NCBI GenBank assembly: GCA_050246115.1
Contig: JBFWWP010000041.1
Location: 1-41,291 of the forward strand
DNA length: 41,291 bases
Direction: 5' to 3'
DNA from: JBFWWP01 sp050246115
GTDB taxonomy: Bacteria > Planctomycetota > UBA8108 > UBA1146 > JAJFFE01
A program made the translations under genes and the position numbers. The notes under the pieces were generated by a model. The model saw only the letters and a list, made by a program, of their open reading frames with translations, searched no databases and was not told where the DNA came from. Of this stretch, positions 1-8,314 are shown in pieces (the stretch's first letter is position 1; every line of letters begins with the position of its first letter).

Positions 1-1
1 C

Positions 2-169
2 CCGCTCACCGGACATCGAATCCTCTCCGTGCCCGGACCCGACCGAACCTGGGGCACAGCCTGGCTCACACTGGCCGCCGACGGAACCTTGGTCGCCGCC
101 GGCGGACGACGAGTCGAGATCCACCCCTTGCCACCGAAACGTGATGAAGACGCCGCGCTTCGCCGGTGA
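2..169 (+). CDS. C-terminal fragment of a protein cut by the window edge
   Basis: An open frame enters from the left edge and ends with TGA at 167-169, giving 55 residues. The stretch reads like the last blades of a beta-propeller or beta-rich protein: a run around TWGTAWLTLAADGTLVAAGG has the alternating hydrophobic pattern and Gly-rich turn of a WD40/PQQ-like strand pair, followed by a charged tail. The start lies outside the window. The codon choice (GC-rich third positions) supports real coding. No family can be fixed from so short a piece. Confidence 0.5.
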   Translation, partial: PLTGHRILSVPGPDRTWGTAWLTLAADGTLVAAGGRRVEIHPLPPKRDEDAALRR

Positions 170-196
170 GGTCCCGAACACCGCCGTCAAGCATGG

Positions 197-256
197 GTTG
201 GCGGCGTCCCCGGTGAACCACTGAACCGCCCCGGATAGTGAGTCTGAGCTGGTGGA
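197..256. repeat. Degenerate interspersed repeat, copy 1
   Basis: Two conserved blocks, GTTGGCGGCGTCCCC (197-211) and TAGTGAGTCTGAGC followed by TGGTGGA (236-256), recur in the same order and orientation at 2761-2814. Here they lie in the untranslated stretch between the first partial gene and the lipoprotein. The spacer is 24 nt in this copy and 17 nt in the other. No further copy was seen in the window. Confidence 0.6.
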
Positions 257-439
257 GACTTGAGCCATGCTTGGTACCGGAGTACCGTCAGCCGGGACTC
301 GGTGAGCCACCAAGCCAGGATCCCGCGTCACCTGCAAACGCGGCCACGTCGCCAAGGCCGTGATCGAGTACAGTGCCTGACCACGTTCTCGCGCGAGGAG
401 GGTCCGGGTGGCGGCGCAGTCCCCGACGGGAGGTTGAGC

Positions 440-2500
440 TTGAGACTTTGGCGCTACGGACTGCTGCTCCTCATCCTCACGGGTGGGTGTGCCTGGCCTG
501 GGTCGCGCTCGAATGACGCCCACGTCAACCGACCTACTCCCGCTCGTGCCACCCACATGTGGGGCACAACGTGCGACGCGGATGACGATCGTCCGATCTC
601 TGGCGTGGAGGTCACCGTGTACGCTTGGCGCCATGGCTCCGGCTATGACGCCATTCACACCGCGCTCAGCGACGCTGACGGTGAGTTCTACGTTCCGGTC
701 GCGCTCTTTCGTGACGTGATCACTTACGAGTTGCACTTTCGACGAGACGGCTACCGGCCACGGCGCATCGAAGAGAGTCACGGCTATCCGTTGCTCGTTC
801 AGCTTCGCCAACCCGGCCCCCTGGGATGGGTGCGCATGCAGTCGGCACGCTCGATCACCGGACAGGTGCGGTTGCCCGACGGGAGCGCCGCGCGGGGTGG
901 GCACCTGCTCTGCATGGAAGACTTCGCCGAGCACGAGGGCTGGGACAGCGATGCGGCGTTCTTGCCGCAGGAGCTCCCGGTGCCGATCAACGCCGACGGC
1001 TCGTTCCGAGCCTGGGTGCGCGGCAAACGCGTCTCGTTCTGGACTTGCGTCCCCGGGTACGTCTCTGCATTGACTACGCCGGTAAGCCTGCCACGAGACC
1101 CAGGAACTGTTCTGACGGTGGACATCCGGAACGAGCGCGGCGGCATCGGTCGCGTCGTGGACGAAGCGGGGACGCCGGTGCCTCGTGCAGTCGTGCGCCA
1201 TCAACCTGGTTCGCAACAACTGGCTTCGACCATCATCGCAGACAAGGCGAGAGGCCGACCGCGTCTTGCTGAGTCCATCAGGTATACGCTCTACGGCCTC
1301 GCGGACAACTCCTGGCAGTTTCCGGTGACGACGGACGAGGACGGCAGGTTTCCGGTGACGGCTGCACCGGGCGCCCGGCTCGAAGTTGAACACCCAGACT
1401 TCCACCAAGCCGATTGTTCGGTATCGCCGGACGGCGACGCCGAGATCCAACTACGTCGCGGGTCGGTCCTAACGCTCTCCGAGTCGTTGCTGCCCGGGCA
1501 GGCAGCGTTCATCGATCACGGGCCCACGGTCTACTTCTTCGACGACGGAGACCGTTACCGAACGAAGGTCGAGAATTGGTATCCGCCTGGTGTTACCCAT
1601 GAAGGAGCGTGCACGATCGGTTGCGAACACCGAGTTCTTGTCGTGCCCGGACGTGAACCGAGAGTCGGCGAGCCCCTGCGGATCCGCGTCGTTGAGGCAG
1701 ATACCGGCGGCGGGGTCGCGGATGCAAGAGTGTGCGTCGATGGTGCGTATACGAGCTTCACCGACGCCCAGGGTTGGACCCAGAGCAGGTTCGATTCGTC
1801 CTTCGGGACAAAACTCCACGTCTCCGTTCAGGATCGCCAACATCGGACAGCCTCGTATCGTCTACCGCGGAAGGAACTCGCCGAACCGCTCATCGTCAAA
1901 CTCGAACCAGCTGCCGACATCCGCGGGCGTGTCCTGCACCACGATCGAAGCCCCTGGGTTGGTGCAATCGTCACGGTCTTCCAACCTCGCGATGCGGGTA
2001 CGCACATCGACGACACAATCACTGACGACCGGGGTTGCTTCCGAATTCCGACGGTGGCACGGAGTCGACCGGTCAAACTAACCCTTCGGATCCCGCCGCC
2101 GTGCTTGGCGGAGTACACCGTCACCGTAGAACCGCCGACGTCGGGTCAGTCGTTCGTCGTTCCTGACTGGACCGTTCCCGACTTTGGACGAGTCCAAGGG
2201 GTGGTGATCGACGACACCAGCGGAGCGCCGGCGTCGGGGGAACTCCTGTGGCTTTCACGCGGGGAGACTCAAGACTTCGAGTACGTGTCCCCCCGCTCCG
2301 GCGGGGTCTTGGCTTTCTCCTTCACCTGGCACGCGACCACCGATCAAGACGGGCGCTTCGAGTTCTCAGGCCTTCTCCTGGAAGAGTACGAGATCCTTGT
2401 CTTAGACGAAGGCTATCTCGGGAACGGACCCATCTCCGCTGTGACCGTGACGCCGACCGCGATCGGCGAACCATCGTCTCCAGTCGTGATTCGCCGTTGA
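440..2500 (+). CDS. Predicted lipoprotein with carboxypeptidase-regulatory-like (Cna-B-type) repeats
   Basis: A 686-residue protein. I place the start at TTG 440 because GGAGG at 429-433 sits 6 nt upstream and the frame then opens with a lipoprotein signal: positive MRLWRYG, hydrophobic LLLLILT, lipobox LTGGC with Cys at residue 17. Frame sequence before 440 (back to 260) is Arg-rich and unlike a coding start. The body is a string of beta-sandwich modules of the carboxypeptidase regulatory type, recognised by repeated pairs such as GRVVDEAGTPVPRAVV, GRVLHHDRSPWVGAIV and DxDGRF/DDRGCFRI (about seven modules across residues 30-680). Such domains are usually structural or adhesive on cell-envelope proteins of Planctomycetes and Bacteroidetes. 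No catalytic motif is visible. It is probably anchored to a membrane and exposed on the outside or in the periplasm. It converges with the minus-strand gene ending at 2555. Confidence 0.75.
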   Translation: MRLWRYGLLLLILTGGCAWPGSRSNDAHVNRPTPARATHMWGTTCDADDDRPISGVEVTVYAWRHGSGYDAIHTALSDADGEFYVPVALFRDVITYELHFRRDGYRPRRIEESHGYPLLVQLRQPGPLGWVRMQSARSITGQVRLPDGSAARGGHLLCMEDFAEHEGWDSDAAFLPQELPVPINADGSFRAWVRGKRVSFWTCVPGYVSALTTPVSLPRDPGTVLTVDIRNERGGIGRVVDEAGTPVPRAVVRHQPGSQQLASTIIADKARGRPRLAESIRYTLYGLADNSWQFPVTTDEDGRFPVTAAPGARLEVEHPDFHQADCSVSPDGDAEIQLRRGSVLTLSESLLPGQAAFIDHGPTVYFFDDGDRYRTKVENWYPPGVTHEGACTIGCEHRVLVVPGREPRVGEPLRIRVVEADTGGGVADARVCVDGAYTSFTDAQGWTQSRFDSSFGTKLHVSVQDRQHRTASYRLPRKELAEPLIVKLEPAADIRGRVLHHDRSPWVGAIVTVFQPRDAGTHIDDTITDDRGCFRIPTVARSRPVKLTLRIPPPCLAEYTVTVEPPTSGQSFVVPDWTVPDFGRVQGVVIDDTSGAPASGELLWLSRGETQDFEYVSPRSGGVLAFSFTWHATTDQDGRFEFSGLLLEEYEILVLDEGYLGNGPISAVTVTPTAIGEPSSPVVIRR

Positions 2501-2554
2501 TTCCTGCCAGCGCTATTGAGCACACTCCAGCCCGCGCTGAAAATCGGTTCGAGT

Positions 2555-4207
2555 TCACTCGAGGTAGCGCGCGGTGCCAGTGGGATCGGCTCCCGCCTTG
2601 GTAGCCGTGGATCGTGCGCGCAGCAGCAGCCAGGCCACGTACAGGTCGAGCTGTTGCTCGGACCCGAAGCGCAAGTGGCCCCAAGAGCCATGACCAGCGA
2701 GCACCTCGACCCCGGAATTGGTGACCGGTCGCGTCCGGTGAGTGAGAACCGCCCGCGCTAGTTGGCGGCGTCCCCCCGGTTCTCCACCCGGGTAGTGAGT
2801 CTGAGCCTGGTGGACGCGCACGCGCAAGGGTGGGCTGTCCGAGGTGAGATCGCCGAAGAAGAAGTCGAGCAGTTCGTGGTCACGGCGCACCGTCTGTCCG
2901 AGCACGACCTTGTCCGTGACCTCATCTCCAAGCAGGTGTGGCGAAGTGAGCTGTTCGAGCTGGTAGCCAGTTACCAGTTGGACACGCCGCCATGGGTAGT
3001 CGTGCGTGCTTCCGTCCCGCAGCACGAACGCCAGCGACCGCTCGGTCCATGCCACCTGCTGCGCCAGCCGCGCGGTGGGAAGGACGGCCTCGCTCCAGCG
3101 CGCGACCGACACCTGGATCCCCGCTTGCGCCAAGGTGGCCGCCAGTTCGCGCGCGGGCGCCTCCTCGAGACCGTATGCAAGCAAGCCGCGGGTGACCCGC
3201 AACCGTTGTGTGACCGCGTACAGGAGTTCGCCCGTGACCCTGGCGATGGCGCGCCCGGTCATCGCGAGGTCGAGCAACTCATCGGTGGTGCGGATCACGG
3301 TCCACACGTACCGGTTCTCGAGTTCCGCCGCGACTGGGGTCGGCGCCTCGGCTATCTCGCCGGCACCTGCCGGAGTTTCGGGCTCGAGGTAGCTCAGTGG
3401 TTGTGCTGCGCCCACGGTCCGGGTGGTGACTGGGGCACGCTCGGGAGTCAGCGGCCCCAGTACTTCGAGGATCGCGGCCGGCGCCTGTGACCCCGAATCG
3501 GTGATCGACGCCGCGCCGTCGGTACCGGGCCGGCCCGCCGGTAGGAACACTGAGGATCCGAACGATCGCCAGGAGGCCCAAAGGCTCGAGCACTGCGGGT
3601 CGCGCCAGCGCATCGCGATGAGCGCACCGCCCACGGCCCCGACGAGCCCCGCCAGTGGCGCAGAGGCCGTGACGGGGATCAGTGTTACCAGCACCTGAAT
3701 CAGCAGCCAGAAGGACATGGCACCCCACGCGGGGACATGGAACTCGCTGAACAAGCCATTACGCCGAGCACTCAGGCCGACCACCCGGAACGTCACACCG
3801 CGCCGTGGAAACAGCATGGCATAGCCCACCACGGTGAACGCCAACAGGCACTGCGCGAAACCGCCCGGCGCCACGCGGTTCTCTGCCGCGCTCTGCACCA
3901 GCACACCGATGGTGCCGATCATCGCGCAGCAACTCCCGAAGGCCACACGTCCAAGACGGTCTTCAATGTTGTCGGCCATCACCCAGAGGAAACCCCACTG
4001 AAACAAACAGTAGGCGACCAACGGCACGTACAGGAATGGCAGCAGCTGCGCGCTACTGCTCGGCGGCACCCCGAAGGTGGTCCACCACGAGTCGCTGGCG
4101 CCGACCCCGAGAGCCATCAGAGTGACTAGCACCTGGGACCCGAGCAGCCCCCACGCAAGCCACGGGACGCACGAGCGAGGGTTATCGTCATGGATCGGAA
4201 ACAGCAC
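2555..4207 (-). CDS. Rhomboid-like membrane protein lacking catalytic residues (pseudoprotease)
   Basis: 550 residues from GTG 4207. The opening MLFPIHDDNP followed by a transmembrane segment, and the later block WVMADNIEDRLGRVAF, match the N-terminus and the loop after TM2 of rhomboid intramembrane proteases. About six hydrophobic segments occupy residues 12-215. In active rhomboids a GxSG serine and a late-TM histidine form the dyad. Here the serine site reads VAPGGFAQ and the expected His region reads APLAGLVGAVGG, so both residues appear to be lost. Residues 220-550 form a soluble, unrecognised domain, rich in charged helices, that contains the translated interspersed repeat at 2761-2814 (around VHQAQTHYPGGEPGGRR). 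The gene starts 2 nt after the stop of the Ycf46-like ATPase, so the two are co-translated and may work together at the membrane. Family assignment is by pattern only; the loss of activity is inferred. Confidence 0.65.
   Translation of the reverse strand: MLFPIHDDNPRSCVPWLAWGLLGSQVLVTLMALGVGASDSWWTTFGVPPSSSAQLLPFLYVPLVAYCLFQWGFLWVMADNIEDRLGRVAFGSCCAMIGTIGVLVQSAAENRVAPGGFAQCLLAFTVVGYAMLFPRRGVTFRVVGLSARRNGLFSEFHVPAWGAMSFWLLIQVLVTLIPVTASAPLAGLVGAVGGALIAMRWRDPQCSSLWASWRSFGSSVFLPAGRPGTDGAASITDSGSQAPAAILEVLGPLTPERAPVTTRTVGAAQPLSYLEPETPAGAGEIAEAPTPVAAELENRYVWTVIRTTDELLDLAMTGRAIARVTGELLYAVTQRLRVTRGLLAYGLEEAPARELAATLAQAGIQVSVARWSEAVLPTARLAQQVAWTERSLAFVLRDGSTHDYPWRRVQLVTGYQLEQLTSPHLLGDEVTDKVVLGQTVRRDHELLDFFFGDLTSDSPPLRVRVHQAQTHYPGGEPGGRRQLARAVLTHRTRPVTNSGVEVLAGHGSWGHLRFGSEQQLDLYVAWLLLRARSTATKAGADPTGTARYLE
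2761..2814. repeat. Degenerate interspersed repeat, copy 2, inside a coding region
   Basis: Carries the same two blocks as 197-256: GTTGGCGGCGTCCCC (2761-2775) and TAGTGAGTCTGAGC followed by CTGGTGGA (2793-2814). It is read through in frame by the minus-strand rhomboid-like gene, like a palindromic element that inserted without breaking a frame. Confidence 0.6.
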
Positions 4208-4209
4208 GG

Positions 4210-5730
4210 CTACTGCACCGCGCTGCGCGCACGAGTGCTGGCCCAGGTGCGCTGCCCGGCGATGTCCTCCTGCATGGTGTGCGAAAGGGGAACGGTGCTC
4301 TCGATAGCGGTTGCCAGGTCCTCGCTGGTTACCTCTCGCTGCTCGGCAAAGCCGGCGTACATGCCATCGATGACCACCTGCTCCAACTCGGCACCCGAGA
4401 AGCCCTCGGACAGGGTCACCAGTTGCTCGAGGTCGAACGCCGCCGGATCGCGCCGGCGCTTGCGCAGATGAATCGACAGGATCTCACGGCGTTCGGGTGG
4501 CCGGGGCAAATCGACGAAGAAGATCTCGTCGAAACGCCCCTTGCGCAGTAGCTCGGGAGGCAGCTCCTGGATCTGGTTGGCGGTCGCCACCACGAACACC
4601 GGATCGGTCTTCTCCTGCAGCCACGTGAGAAAGGTCGCGAACACCCGCATGCTGGCGCCAGAATCGGCCACGCCACCGCCTCGTGCACCGGCGAAACCCT
4701 TCTCGATCTCGTCGATCCACAGGACCACGGGCGCGAGCGCTTCGGCAGTCCGGATGGCCTTTCGCATGTTCTCCTCCGAGGCCCCAATGTAAGAGCTGAA
4801 GATCCGCCCTACGTCTAGCCGGAGGAGCGGTACCTGAAGGTCAGCCGCAATGGCTTTTGCCGAGAGGCTCTTCCCACATCCCTGGACCCCGAGCAGCAGC
4901 AGACCGCGCGGTTGCGGGAGCCCGTACTCGCGCGCCGCATCCGAGAAGGCTCCACGCCGCTGCGAGATCCAGCGCTTGAGTCCGGCCAGGCCGCCGACTT
5001 CACCGAGCCCGGCACTCAGGTCATAGAACTCCAGGATGCCGGACTTCCTGATCTCCTGCTTCTTCTCGACCAGGATCTCACTGATCTCGCTGGCCACGAA
5101 CCGACGATCGTCCACCGCCGCACGAGCAAACACGCGCCACGCTTGGGCCTCGGTCAATCCGCGCGCCGCCTGCGCGATGCGTTCGCAATCGTCGGGATCC
5201 AATTCGATCGAGAAGCGCGGGTCCGCCCGTAGATCGATCAGGAAGCGATCCAGGAGGTTGCGCAGGTCGGCTGCGGTCGGCAGTGGCACGTCCACCACCG
5301 AGATGTCCTTCTCGAGTTCGACGGGCAGACGCAGCACCGGTCCCTGCAGCACGATGGTCTTGTAGCTACGTCGCAGCCCTTGCACCAGATCACGAACCCG
5401 CCGGACGACCTCGGAGTTGTCGAAGTATGAATGAAAGTCCTTCAGCACATACAACGCGCTGTCATCCGACCCCATGATGAAGTCCAGCGCTCCCATCGGT
5501 GTCTGGTTGGCGCGCTCGCCAGCAACCTCGCCGCCGTGGTGTGCGGAGGGCTGTTTGCCAGTCTGCGTACAACTGAAACCGTCGGTGCAGGTCCACTCGT
5601 ATACCGCCTTGCTGAGACGCCGTCCCAGCTCGCGGACCAGGCGCCCCGCCCGTTCCTCTTCATGCGTCACCAACTGCACGATCGGGTAACGCGCCCGTAC
5701 CAACAGCTCGAGTTCCTCCACCAGCTTCAA
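4210..5730 (-). CDS. Ycf46-like AAA+ ATPase
   Basis: 506 residues. The start is TTG 5730: a perfect AAGGAGG lies 6 nt upstream and gives MKLVEELELLVRARYPIVQL, the usual opening of the Ycf46 family (first described in plastid and cyanobacterial genomes). The N-terminal domain (residues 1-235) includes LYVLKDFH and YKTIVLQGPVLRLPVELEKD, also family hallmarks. The AAA+ core has Walker A GVQGCGKS (281-288), Walker B VLWIDEIEK (336-344), a sensor region VVATAN and an arginine-finger region LLRKGRFDEIFF near 395, followed by a C-terminal helical lid. It probably forms a hexameric remodelling ATPase; Ycf46 proteins have been linked to carbon-uptake regulation in cyanobacteria but have no firm biochemical role elsewhere. 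It lies 2 nt upstream of the rhomboid-like gene, which may be its membrane partner. Confidence 0.85.
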   Translation of the reverse strand: MKLVEELELLVRARYPIVQLVTHEEERAGRLVRELGRRLSKAVYEWTCTDGFSCTQTGKQPSAHHGGEVAGERANQTPMGALDFIMGSDDSALYVLKDFHSYFDNSEVVRRVRDLVQGLRRSYKTIVLQGPVLRLPVELEKDISVVDVPLPTAADLRNLLDRFLIDLRADPRFSIELDPDDCERIAQAARGLTEAQAWRVFARAAVDDRRFVASEISEILVEKKQEIRKSGILEFYDLSAGLGEVGGLAGLKRWISQRRGAFSDAAREYGLPQPRGLLLLGVQGCGKSLSAKAIAADLQVPLLRLDVGRIFSSYIGASEENMRKAIRTAEALAPVVLWIDEIEKGFAGARGGGVADSGASMRVFATFLTWLQEKTDPVFVVATANQIQELPPELLRKGRFDEIFFVDLPRPPERREILSIHLRKRRRDPAAFDLEQLVTLSEGFSGAELEQVVIDGMYAGFAEQREVTSEDLATAIESTVPLSHTMQEDIAGQRTWASTRARSAVQ

Positions 5731-5884
5731 GAAAATCCTCCTTCGGTGCGGGAGTCCGGTCAGGCTTCATGAACGCCAAGCCGCGAACGTCTTGGCCTGC
5801 AACGAGCGCAGACTGAGAGGTCATCCAGAAGACCGTCCGAAGAACGAAGAACGAGCCCGACCGTCGAAGATCTCCAGTCGTCGT

Positions 5885-7210
5885 TCAGCCGTCGCCCGGC
5901 GACGCGAGCATCCACTCGTAGGCCGGCTGCGCCTTCACTCCCGGAGTATCCGTCCGCGGCATCGTGTCCTGATCGAGCACGAGTAGCCGGCGTACGGCGC
6001 GGGGGTACTGTTCCCCGGCGGCGGCGAGCGCACGCAGCTCTCGCGCCAGCGTTGTCTCGTTCGATGGGTCTGCGCATACCTGCACTAGCTCCTCGCCGTG
6101 CACCGGATGGCGGACGAGGAAGTCAACGTCGGTGTCTCTGTCGGTCCTCACGTAGCTCACCTCTGCGCCTCGCCTCTCCAACTCGTTGAGCACCGCCGTT
6201 TCGAGTGCGTGGCCCACGTTCGCGCGGCCGCTCGCGTCGAACGCTTTGATGAGCCCCGGATCGGCGGGGTAGATCTTGCGCGGGTTCGAGTTGCGCTTAC
6301 GCTCCGATTCGGTCGCAAGCGACACCGCGGTGAGCAGCAAGGCATCCGTGAGGTGGGCGAGCATTGCGTGAACGGCGTCTTTGGCCACGCCGTGGCCCTG
6401 TGCCTTGAGGTCGAGATGCAAACGGTGCGCGCTAAAACTCCCGGCCGGGTTGCGAAGACACTGGCGAACCATCCAGCGAAGCGCTTCGATCTGCGAGACC
6501 TTGTAGCGCTCTACGACGTCGCGGAAGAGGACCGTGTCCACATAGCCCTGGAGCAGCTCGATTCGCAGCGCGGTGGGAAGTCCCTGAGCTTCCGGGAACC
6601 CGCCCTCGACCAGGAACTCGCGGAACCGCTTCTCGAGAAGGGAACGCTCGGCGGGCGTTGAACGCCAAGAGCCCCTCTCTGGCTCCTCGCCGCGGTGACG
6701 CAGAAACTCGCCGAAGCTGAATGGTCGGATCACGGTGGCCATCCCGCGCCCGCGCAGCGAAGTGTGAACTTCTCGCGACAGCATCCGCACCGAGGAGCCG
6801 GATACCACGATCTCGACCTTCTCAGTGTCCAGCACGCGGCGGCAGAAACGCTCCCAACCGGGGACAAGCTGAATCTCGTCGAGGAACCAGTGAACCGTCT
6901 CACGTGACCGCAGCGTTGGGTAGACGCGATAGTACTCTTCGAGCAAGAACCCAAGTTGCTCTACCGCGATGCCGGCCAGCCTGTCGTCATCGAAGTTGAT
7001 GTAGAGCGCACGTTCGAGAGGGAAGGCAGAGCGCCGTTCGTCGCGAAGTTGGTGTAGGAACGTCGTCTTGCCCGCGCGGCGCATACCGATCACCGAATGG
7101 ACCTTGCCCGGCACCACGGGGAGAAGGGCGTCTCGGCGGGTCCGTTCGAGCTTCTGCGCCGGCTCCAGGGAAACGCGCATCTTGTCGGCAAGCACAGGAT
7201 GAAGCGGCAT
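5885..7210 (-). CDS. AAA_14/DUF4143 family ATPase
   Basis: 441 residues from ATG 7210. The frame stays open further upstream to 7759, but that extension is Arg-rich, runs through the promoter region and overlaps the opposite gene, so it is rejected. Walker A is GMRRAGKTT (42-50), Walker B WFLDEIQ (108-114), the sensor VVSGSS (135-140) and a likely arginine finger SLRGRG (151-156), followed by the PFSFGEFL signature. The C-terminal half has the DUF4143 layout: ALETAVLNELERRG followed by DTDVDFLV and a strand with EELVQVCAD, a restriction-endonuclease-like fold in this family. These proteins are common in bacteria and archaea and their function is mostly unknown; toxin-antitoxin or defence roles have been suggested. 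No clear ribosome site precedes ATG 7210. The start lies 2 nt from a 13-bp palindrome, suggesting a nearly leaderless, repressible transcript. Confidence 0.85.
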   Translation of the reverse strand: MPLHPVLADKMRVSLEPAQKLERTRRDALLPVVPGKVHSVIGMRRAGKTTFLHQLRDERRSAFPLERALYINFDDDRLAGIAVEQLGFLLEEYYRVYPTLRSRETVHWFLDEIQLVPGWERFCRRVLDTEKVEIVVSGSSVRMLSREVHTSLRGRGMATVIRPFSFGEFLRHRGEEPERGSWRSTPAERSLLEKRFREFLVEGGFPEAQGLPTALRIELLQGYVDTVLFRDVVERYKVSQIEALRWMVRQCLRNPAGSFSAHRLHLDLKAQGHGVAKDAVHAMLAHLTDALLLTAVSLATESERKRNSNPRKIYPADPGLIKAFDASGRANVGHALETAVLNELERRGAEVSYVRTDRDTDVDFLVRHPVHGEELVQVCADPSNETTLARELRALAAAGEQYPRAVRRLLVLDQDTMPRTDTPGVKAQPAYEWMLASPGDG

Positions 7211-7212
7211 GT

Positions 7213-7285
7213 AGACAAGTTGTCTGGAATGTCTCCTCCTGTCAAGGACACATCGGCAGCAACCCGGCATCCGCAGGAGGAGACA
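7213..7285. promoter_or_regulatory. Divergent control region with nested inverted repeats
   Basis: Three related elements lie between two divergent genes. A palindrome AGACAA-G-TTGTCT spans 7213-7225, touching the start of the minus-strand ATPase gene. A perfect 12-bp inverted repeat follows: TGTCTCCTCCTG (7230-7241) and CAGGAGGAGACA (7274-7285). A consensus -35 box for the minus strand (TTGACA, read from 7245 to 7240) overlaps the first arm. The half-site AGACA/TGTCT occurs four times. A regulator binding here could control the ATPase gene; the helix-turn-helix protein encoded at 8311-9024 is a candidate. The -10 element is not convincing. Confidence 0.45.
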
Positions 7286-7504
7286 ACCGTAAGCCTCTCT
7301 CTTAGCATTGCTTGTGAAGAGGCGTTGCCGCCTCCGCCAAGCAGGAGCACCGACCACACGCCAGGAGCACCGGGACCGGCTGGGCGGATCCCGAGAAGCC
7401 GAACGGGCCTTCACTTCACAATCCTCTTCACAATTCGAGCCCAGTGCACTACTCTTGTGACGGACGCGCGATCGCGCCCACCCAACGATGGAGGACACAC
7501 GCCG

Positions 7505-8314
7505 TTGAGCACGCCACAGACCCCACTCTCGGGGCCGCCACCAGCCGAGGTGCCTCTGAGCACGCCGCCGCTCGTGCGCGTGATCGCGCAGGTGCGGTTT
7601 CCGGTCATCGCGTCGGTCGAGAAGCGTGAGTTCATCGCCCCGTTCCAGGAGGCGATCCGCGAGGAGTATCCGGTCTTGCGGCCCGAGCAGAGCCGGAGCG
7701 TGGTGCTCGGGCCTGACGGAGTTCGCGACGCCAGAGCCACGATGGCGTGGCGTTTCCACGACCTAGGGTCGGACTGGAGGGTGGCGCTCGCGCCGGACTT
7801 CGTGGCACTCGAGACGGGTCGCTACAGCAGCCGCGATGACTTCCTGGCGCGTTTCCGAAGCGTCCTCGCGGCGCTCGAGGAGCACGTCGATCCCAAGGTG
7901 GTCGATCGGCTGGGCGTGCGCTACATCGACCGGGTCATGGGTCCGAACTTGCTGGATCTGCCGACACTCGTACGCCCCGAGGTCAGTGGGATCCTCTCCA
8001 CTCCGTTATCCGGCGCCGCTCGCCACGCGTTCACCGAGCAATTGTTCGTTCTGCCTGACGAGCCAGGGCTGGTGACGGCAAAGTGGGGCTTGGTTCCCGG
8101 CCGCTCCACCGTGGACCCGGCGGCTGTCGAACCGATCGAAGAGCCGAGTTGGCTACTCGACTTGGACGCCTTTCAGGCTTTCCAAGGGGACACGCGAGCG
8201 TTCGATGTCGATGCCATGGTCGCGCAGTCGAGGAGCTTCGCCGAGCGCATCTACAGCATCTTCCGGTGGGCGGTGACAGACGAGTTCCTCCGGCGCTACG
8301 GGGGCCAGCCATGA
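7505..8314 (+). CDS. TIGR04255 family protein
   Basis: 269 residues from TTG 7505, with GGAGG at 7490-7494 upstream; the longer frame back to 7097 crosses the control region and is not used. The family is recognised from LSTPPLVRVIAQVRFP near the N-terminus, FIAPFQEAIREEYP, the central RLGVRYIDRV and the C-terminal LLDLDAFQ followed by SIFRWAVTDEFLRRYG. TIGR04255 proteins occur sporadically across bacteria, often in variable regions, and no activity is known. The stop codon overlaps the start of the next gene by 4 nt (ATGA), so it is translated together with a helix-turn-helix protein. Toxin, sensor or defence roles are all possible; none is shown by the sequence. Confidence 0.85.
   Translation: MSTPQTPLSGPPPAEVPLSTPPLVRVIAQVRFPVIASVEKREFIAPFQEAIREEYPVLRPEQSRSVVLGPDGVRDARATMAWRFHDLGSDWRVALAPDFVALETGRYSSRDDFLARFRSVLAALEEHVDPKVVDRLGVRYIDRVMGPNLLDLPTLVRPEVSGILSTPLSGAARHAFTEQLFVLPDEPGLVTAKWGLVPGRSTVDPAAVEPIEEPSWLLDLDAFQAFQGDTRAFDVDAMVAQSRSFAERIYSIFRWAVTDEFLRRYGGQP

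Noticed and set aside
2501..2554. Possible bidirectional terminator between converging genes
   Set aside because: Only a 6-bp inverted repeat (CAGCGC/GCGCTG) with a 20-nt loop and no T-run; too weak to call.
7097..7504. Upstream extension of the TIGR04255 frame
   Set aside because: Runs through the ATPase gene start and control region; a ribosome site and family N-terminus place the start at TTG 7505.
7211..7759. N-terminal extension of the DUF4143 ATPase frame
   Set aside because: Arg-rich and motif-free, crosses the inverted-repeat control region and overlaps the TIGR04255 gene start on the other strand.
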